Origin: an uncultured Burkholderiales bacterium
GTDB lineage: Bacteria; Pseudomonadota; Gammaproteobacteria; Burkholderiales; Burkholderiaceae_D
Reading direction: 5' to 3'
NCBI GenBank assembly: GCA_937872165.1
Contig: CALMOR010000062.1
Coordinates: forward strand, 1 to 49,055
Length of the DNA: 49,055 nucleotides
This document shows positions 47,061 through 49,055 of this stretch, one piece after another. Position 1 is the stretch's first letter. The number at the start of each line of letters is the position of its first letter. The notes beneath the pieces were generated by a model, which was not told where the DNA came from, ran no database searches, and saw only the letters and a list, made by a program, of their open reading frames with translations. Both the position numbers and the translations under genes were made by a program.

Positions 47061-47581
47061 GCACGTACGCCACCCAGGCGGACTTCGTTGCGCGGTTCGG
47101 CGACGCCGAAGCCTTGGCCCTGTGCTCGACCGTTGCGAGCGGCGAAGCCATCATCGACAGCGCCGGGCTCGGAGTGGCGCTCGCGGACGCGTCCCGCATC
47201 GTCGACAGCTACATCGCGACGCGCTATCCGCTCGATCTGATCGCGGCGCGCACGGTGTTCCCGGAACCGCTGCGCCTCGCGGTCTGCGACATCGCCCGGT
47301 ACTTCCTGTACAAGGACCAGGCGACGGACCAGGTGACGGCGCGCTACAAGGATCAGCTGACGTGGCTGCGAGACGTGGCCAAGGGCGTCGTCGCGCTGGT
47401 TTTCACGCCGCCGCTCACCGTCGCGGAGCAGCAGGAGGCCATTTTCGCCCCCGCGCCTGTGGTAGGGGTTGACCTCGGCGGGATTTTCGGCACCTCGGTG
47501 CTATCCGGCATGCCGACGGTGGATCGTCGGGATGACTCGCGGTTCACCGTCGTCAACGGCGTCCTGGTTCGGATCGTCTGA
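47057..47581 (+). CDS. Head-tail connector, DUF1320 (Mu gp36-like, 174 aa)
   Basis: The N-terminus STYATQADFVARFGDAEAL and the segments ALADASRIVDSYIATRYPL, LRLAVCDIARYFLYKD and RYKDQLTWLRDVAKGVVAL match the Mu gp36-type (DUF1320) connector family. It starts at a GTG overlapping the previous stop. It is followed by gpG-like and gp37-like genes as in Mu-like phages. Confidence 0.82.
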   Translation: MSTYATQADFVARFGDAEALALCSTVASGEAIIDSAGLGVALADASRIVDSYIATRYPLDLIAARTVFPEPLRLAVCDIARYFLYKDQATDQVTARYKDQLTWLRDVAKGVVALVFTPPLTVAEQQEAIFAPAPVVGVDLGGIFGTSVLSGMPTVDRRDDSRFTVVNGVLVRIV

Positions 47582-47583
47582 CC

Positions 47584-48081
47584 ATGTACGAGCTGGGGAT
47601 CACGATCAGCGGGGGGCAACGGATCAGCTCGATCCTGAACCAGCTCGCGCTCGATGCGACGAAGCAGCGGCAGTTGCTGTCCGTCCTCGGCGACGTCGTG
47701 ATCACTCAGACGCAGTTGCGGTTCCGCGATCAGCAGGGGCCGGATGGCCAGCCGTGGAAGCCCTCGATTCGCGCGCAGGAGCAGGGCGGGCAGACCCTGG
47801 TGGATACCGGCGCCCTGCGCAGCTCGATCACGAAGCAGGTGTTGGACGGCCAGGTGGAGATCGGCACCAACCTGCCGTACGCAAACGCGATGCAGTACGG
47901 GCTGAACCTGGTCGCGAAAGGCAAGGCGTTCGTGTTCAAGGTCGTCGGTCGCTGGGTGACGTTGAAGCGTATCAGCTATCCCGGTCGCCCCTTCATCGGG
48001 ATCAACGAAGCAGACGAGGCCGAGCTCAACGAGACGGTCGGCGACTTCATGCAGGCATTCGTCAACCAGGTCAACTCATGA
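47584..48081 (+). CDS. Virion morphogenesis protein, Mu gpG-like (165 aa)
   Basis: It has the gpG-type pattern QTQLRFRDQQGPDGQPWKP, LVDTGALRSSITKQV, VEIGTNLPYANAMQYG and PGRPFIGINEAD, found in head-tail joining proteins of Mu-like and many siphophages. It overlaps the next gene by four bases (ATGA). Confidence 0.82.
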   Translation: MYELGITISGGQRISSILNQLALDATKQRQLLSVLGDVVITQTQLRFRDQQGPDGQPWKPSIRAQEQGGQTLVDTGALRSSITKQVLDGQVEIGTNLPYANAMQYGLNLVAKGKAFVFKVVGRWVTLKRISYPGRPFIGINEADEAELNETVGDFMQAFVNQVNS

Positions 48082-48524
48082 GCGGCATTCTCGACGACGA
48101 CTATTTTCAAGCAGAGGCTGGCATCAACCAGCTCCTGCGCACGGAGTTCGGTGATGAGGTGAAGTACGCCTCGCCCGGATCGTTGGGGGAGCTGAAGGAG
48201 CAATCCCAGGGGATCGTCAATCTGTACGTGGTGTACGCAGGAGACCTGGACGCAGGCGGAACCGACGATGGAGGTTCGCAGCAGATCGATCAGCAGTGGC
48301 TCGTGGTGCTGTCGGTACGCAACCCAGCAGCGCAGCTCGACAGCAGCAAGTCGCGAGCCATGGCAGGACCCTATGTATCACGGTTGTTGAAGTGCTTGAT
48401 GGGCAAGGAGCCTGGGCGGTTTTGCGGGCCGCTCAAGCGGGGAGGCGGCCAGGCGGCGGGCTACTCTCCGGCGTTTGCCTACTTCCCATTCCTGTTTACC
48501 ACCCGCATCGTCGTTACCATCTAG
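48078..48524 (+). CDS. Mu gp37-like (DUF1834) tail terminator-like protein (148 aa)
   Basis: A 148-residue protein (MSGILDDDYFQAEAGINQLL) with strands VNLYVVYAGDL and QWLVVLSVRNP, and RAMAGPYVSRLLKCLMG. Position after the gpG-like gene and before the tail tube fits the gp37/DUF1834 family, which closes the tail tube. It ends in TAG. Family call is by order and pattern. Confidence 0.65.
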   Translation: MSGILDDDYFQAEAGINQLLRTEFGDEVKYASPGSLGELKEQSQGIVNLYVVYAGDLDAGGTDDGGSQQIDQQWLVVLSVRNPAAQLDSSKSRAMAGPYVSRLLKCLMGKEPGRFCGPLKRGGGQAAGYSPAFAYFPFLFTTRIVVTI

Positions 48525-48532
48525 GAGCAATC

Positions 48533-49055
48533 ATGTACTTCTCGTTTCGCGGTAAGGTGTACCTCGGCAGCCGGACGACCGCCGGCAATCCCGGCATCAT
48601 GCACTGGATGGGCAACATGCCCGACTTCACCCTGGCGTTCGCCACGGAGGAGACGGAGCACGTCGAGTCCTACAGCGGCCTCGATCTGGTCGACTTCGTG
48701 CAGGAGAACAGCCGCAAGGCGACGTTCAGCGGCACGATCCAGAACTACAACACGAACAACACGCAGATTCTGACACGTTCGCGGCCAACGGTCATCAACC
48801 CGGCAACCGTCACGGCCGAAGCCCTGCCCACCGGCATGGTGAACGGCGATTCGGCGCTGCTGAACGGGCAGAACATCGACCTGTCGACCGTCGTCGTGCA
48901 CGACAGCGCCACCACCCCCGCGGTCGTCGCGCCGTCCAAGTACCAGGTCGACGCCAACGGCAGTTTCACGATCCTCGACGTGACGGGCTTCACCCAGCCG
49001 TTCCACGTCGACTACGGCTCGCTGGGAGCGACCCAGCTGGCCCTGCTGACGGAAG
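48533..49055 (+). CDS. Major tail tube protein (partial, cut by the window end)
   Basis: It starts at ATG 48533 with TAGGAG upstream; 174 residues are visible before the window ends. MYFSFRGKVYLGSRTTAGNP, FATEETEHVESYSGLDLVDF, KATFSGTIQNYNTNN and DYGSLGATQLALLTE have the beta character and G-A-T-x-x-A end of phage tail tube proteins. Position after the terminator supports this. Tail chaperones and tape measure would follow outside the window. Confidence 0.72.
   Translation, partial: MYFSFRGKVYLGSRTTAGNPGIMHWMGNMPDFTLAFATEETEHVESYSGLDLVDFVQENSRKATFSGTIQNYNTNNTQILTRSRPTVINPATVTAEALPTGMVNGDSALLNGQNIDLSTVVVHDSATTPAVVAPSKYQVDANGSFTILDVTGFTQPFHVDYGSLGATQLALLTE

Noticed and set aside
1..49055. Integrase, excisionase or repressor genes indicating a temperate phage
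   Set aside because: None of the real ORFs shows recombinase or repressor motifs; however the window is incomplete, so absence applies only to this part.

Overview
The window is most of a tailed, siphovirus-type phage genome of high G+C content. Everything visible is phage: terminase, portal, capsid, connector, tail, lysis and replication genes. There is no integrase, repressor, attachment site, rRNA or tRNA, so the phage looks virulent. The right end is cut inside the tail tube gene and the left end inside a tail gene. The tape measure and tail chaperone genes must lie outside, and the real genome is larger (probably circularly permuted or circular). The host cannot be read directly. A type IV pilin of the PilA kind and a PEP-CTERM protein point to an exosortase- and pilus-bearing Gram-negative, probably a betaproteobacterium (inference).

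Layout. (1) 1-9148, plus strand: tail tip and adhesin genes, small membrane proteins, a putative holin, a lysozyme-like endolysin, nested Rz/Rz1 spanins and two small genes. (2) 9145-15370, minus strand: a tightly coupled operon for thymidine hypermodification. It encodes a dUMP hydroxymethylase of the thymidylate synthase family, a P-loop 5-hmdU DNA kinase with its separately encoded helical partner, an amino-acid:DNA transferase of the aGPT-Pplase family and a flavin enzyme. An HD phosphohydrolase, a DUF3310 protein and a uracil-DNA-glycosylase-like protein accompany them. (3) 15447-33925, minus strand: replication and accessory genes. These include a primase-helicase, family A DNA polymerase, SNF2 helicase, RecB/Cas4-like and VRR-NUC nucleases, dCTP deaminase, a Topo VI-A/Spo11-like protein, a J-domain protein, an HNH endonuclease, a type IV pilin, a PEP-CTERM protein and many small unknowns. 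(4) 33926-34229: a divergent intergenic region with tracts, dyads and a promoter; the best candidate for the main control region. (5) 34230-49055, plus strand: packaging and head genes with a Mu-like flavour (TerS, TerL, DUF935 portal, gpF-like protein fused to a zincin, gpI/Z-like protease-scaffold, DUF1320, gpG, gp37). They are combined with a lambda-like decoration protein and capsid, four fibre-like genes in the head module, and the tail tube.

How it works together. dCTP deaminase can feed dUMP to the hydroxymethylase. The resulting 5-hydroxymethyl-dU would enter DNA and be activated by the kinase. An amino acid would then be attached by the transferase and trimmed by the flavin enzyme, most simply to a 5-aminomethyl-type base that protects the phage DNA from host nucleases. 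Genes in each block are largely translationally coupled through ATGA or GTGA overlaps, and GTG starts are frequent. The least expected features are the pilin with an extra membrane anchor, the PEP-CTERM protein, the gpF-zincin fusion and the small membrane peptide inside the hypermodification operon.
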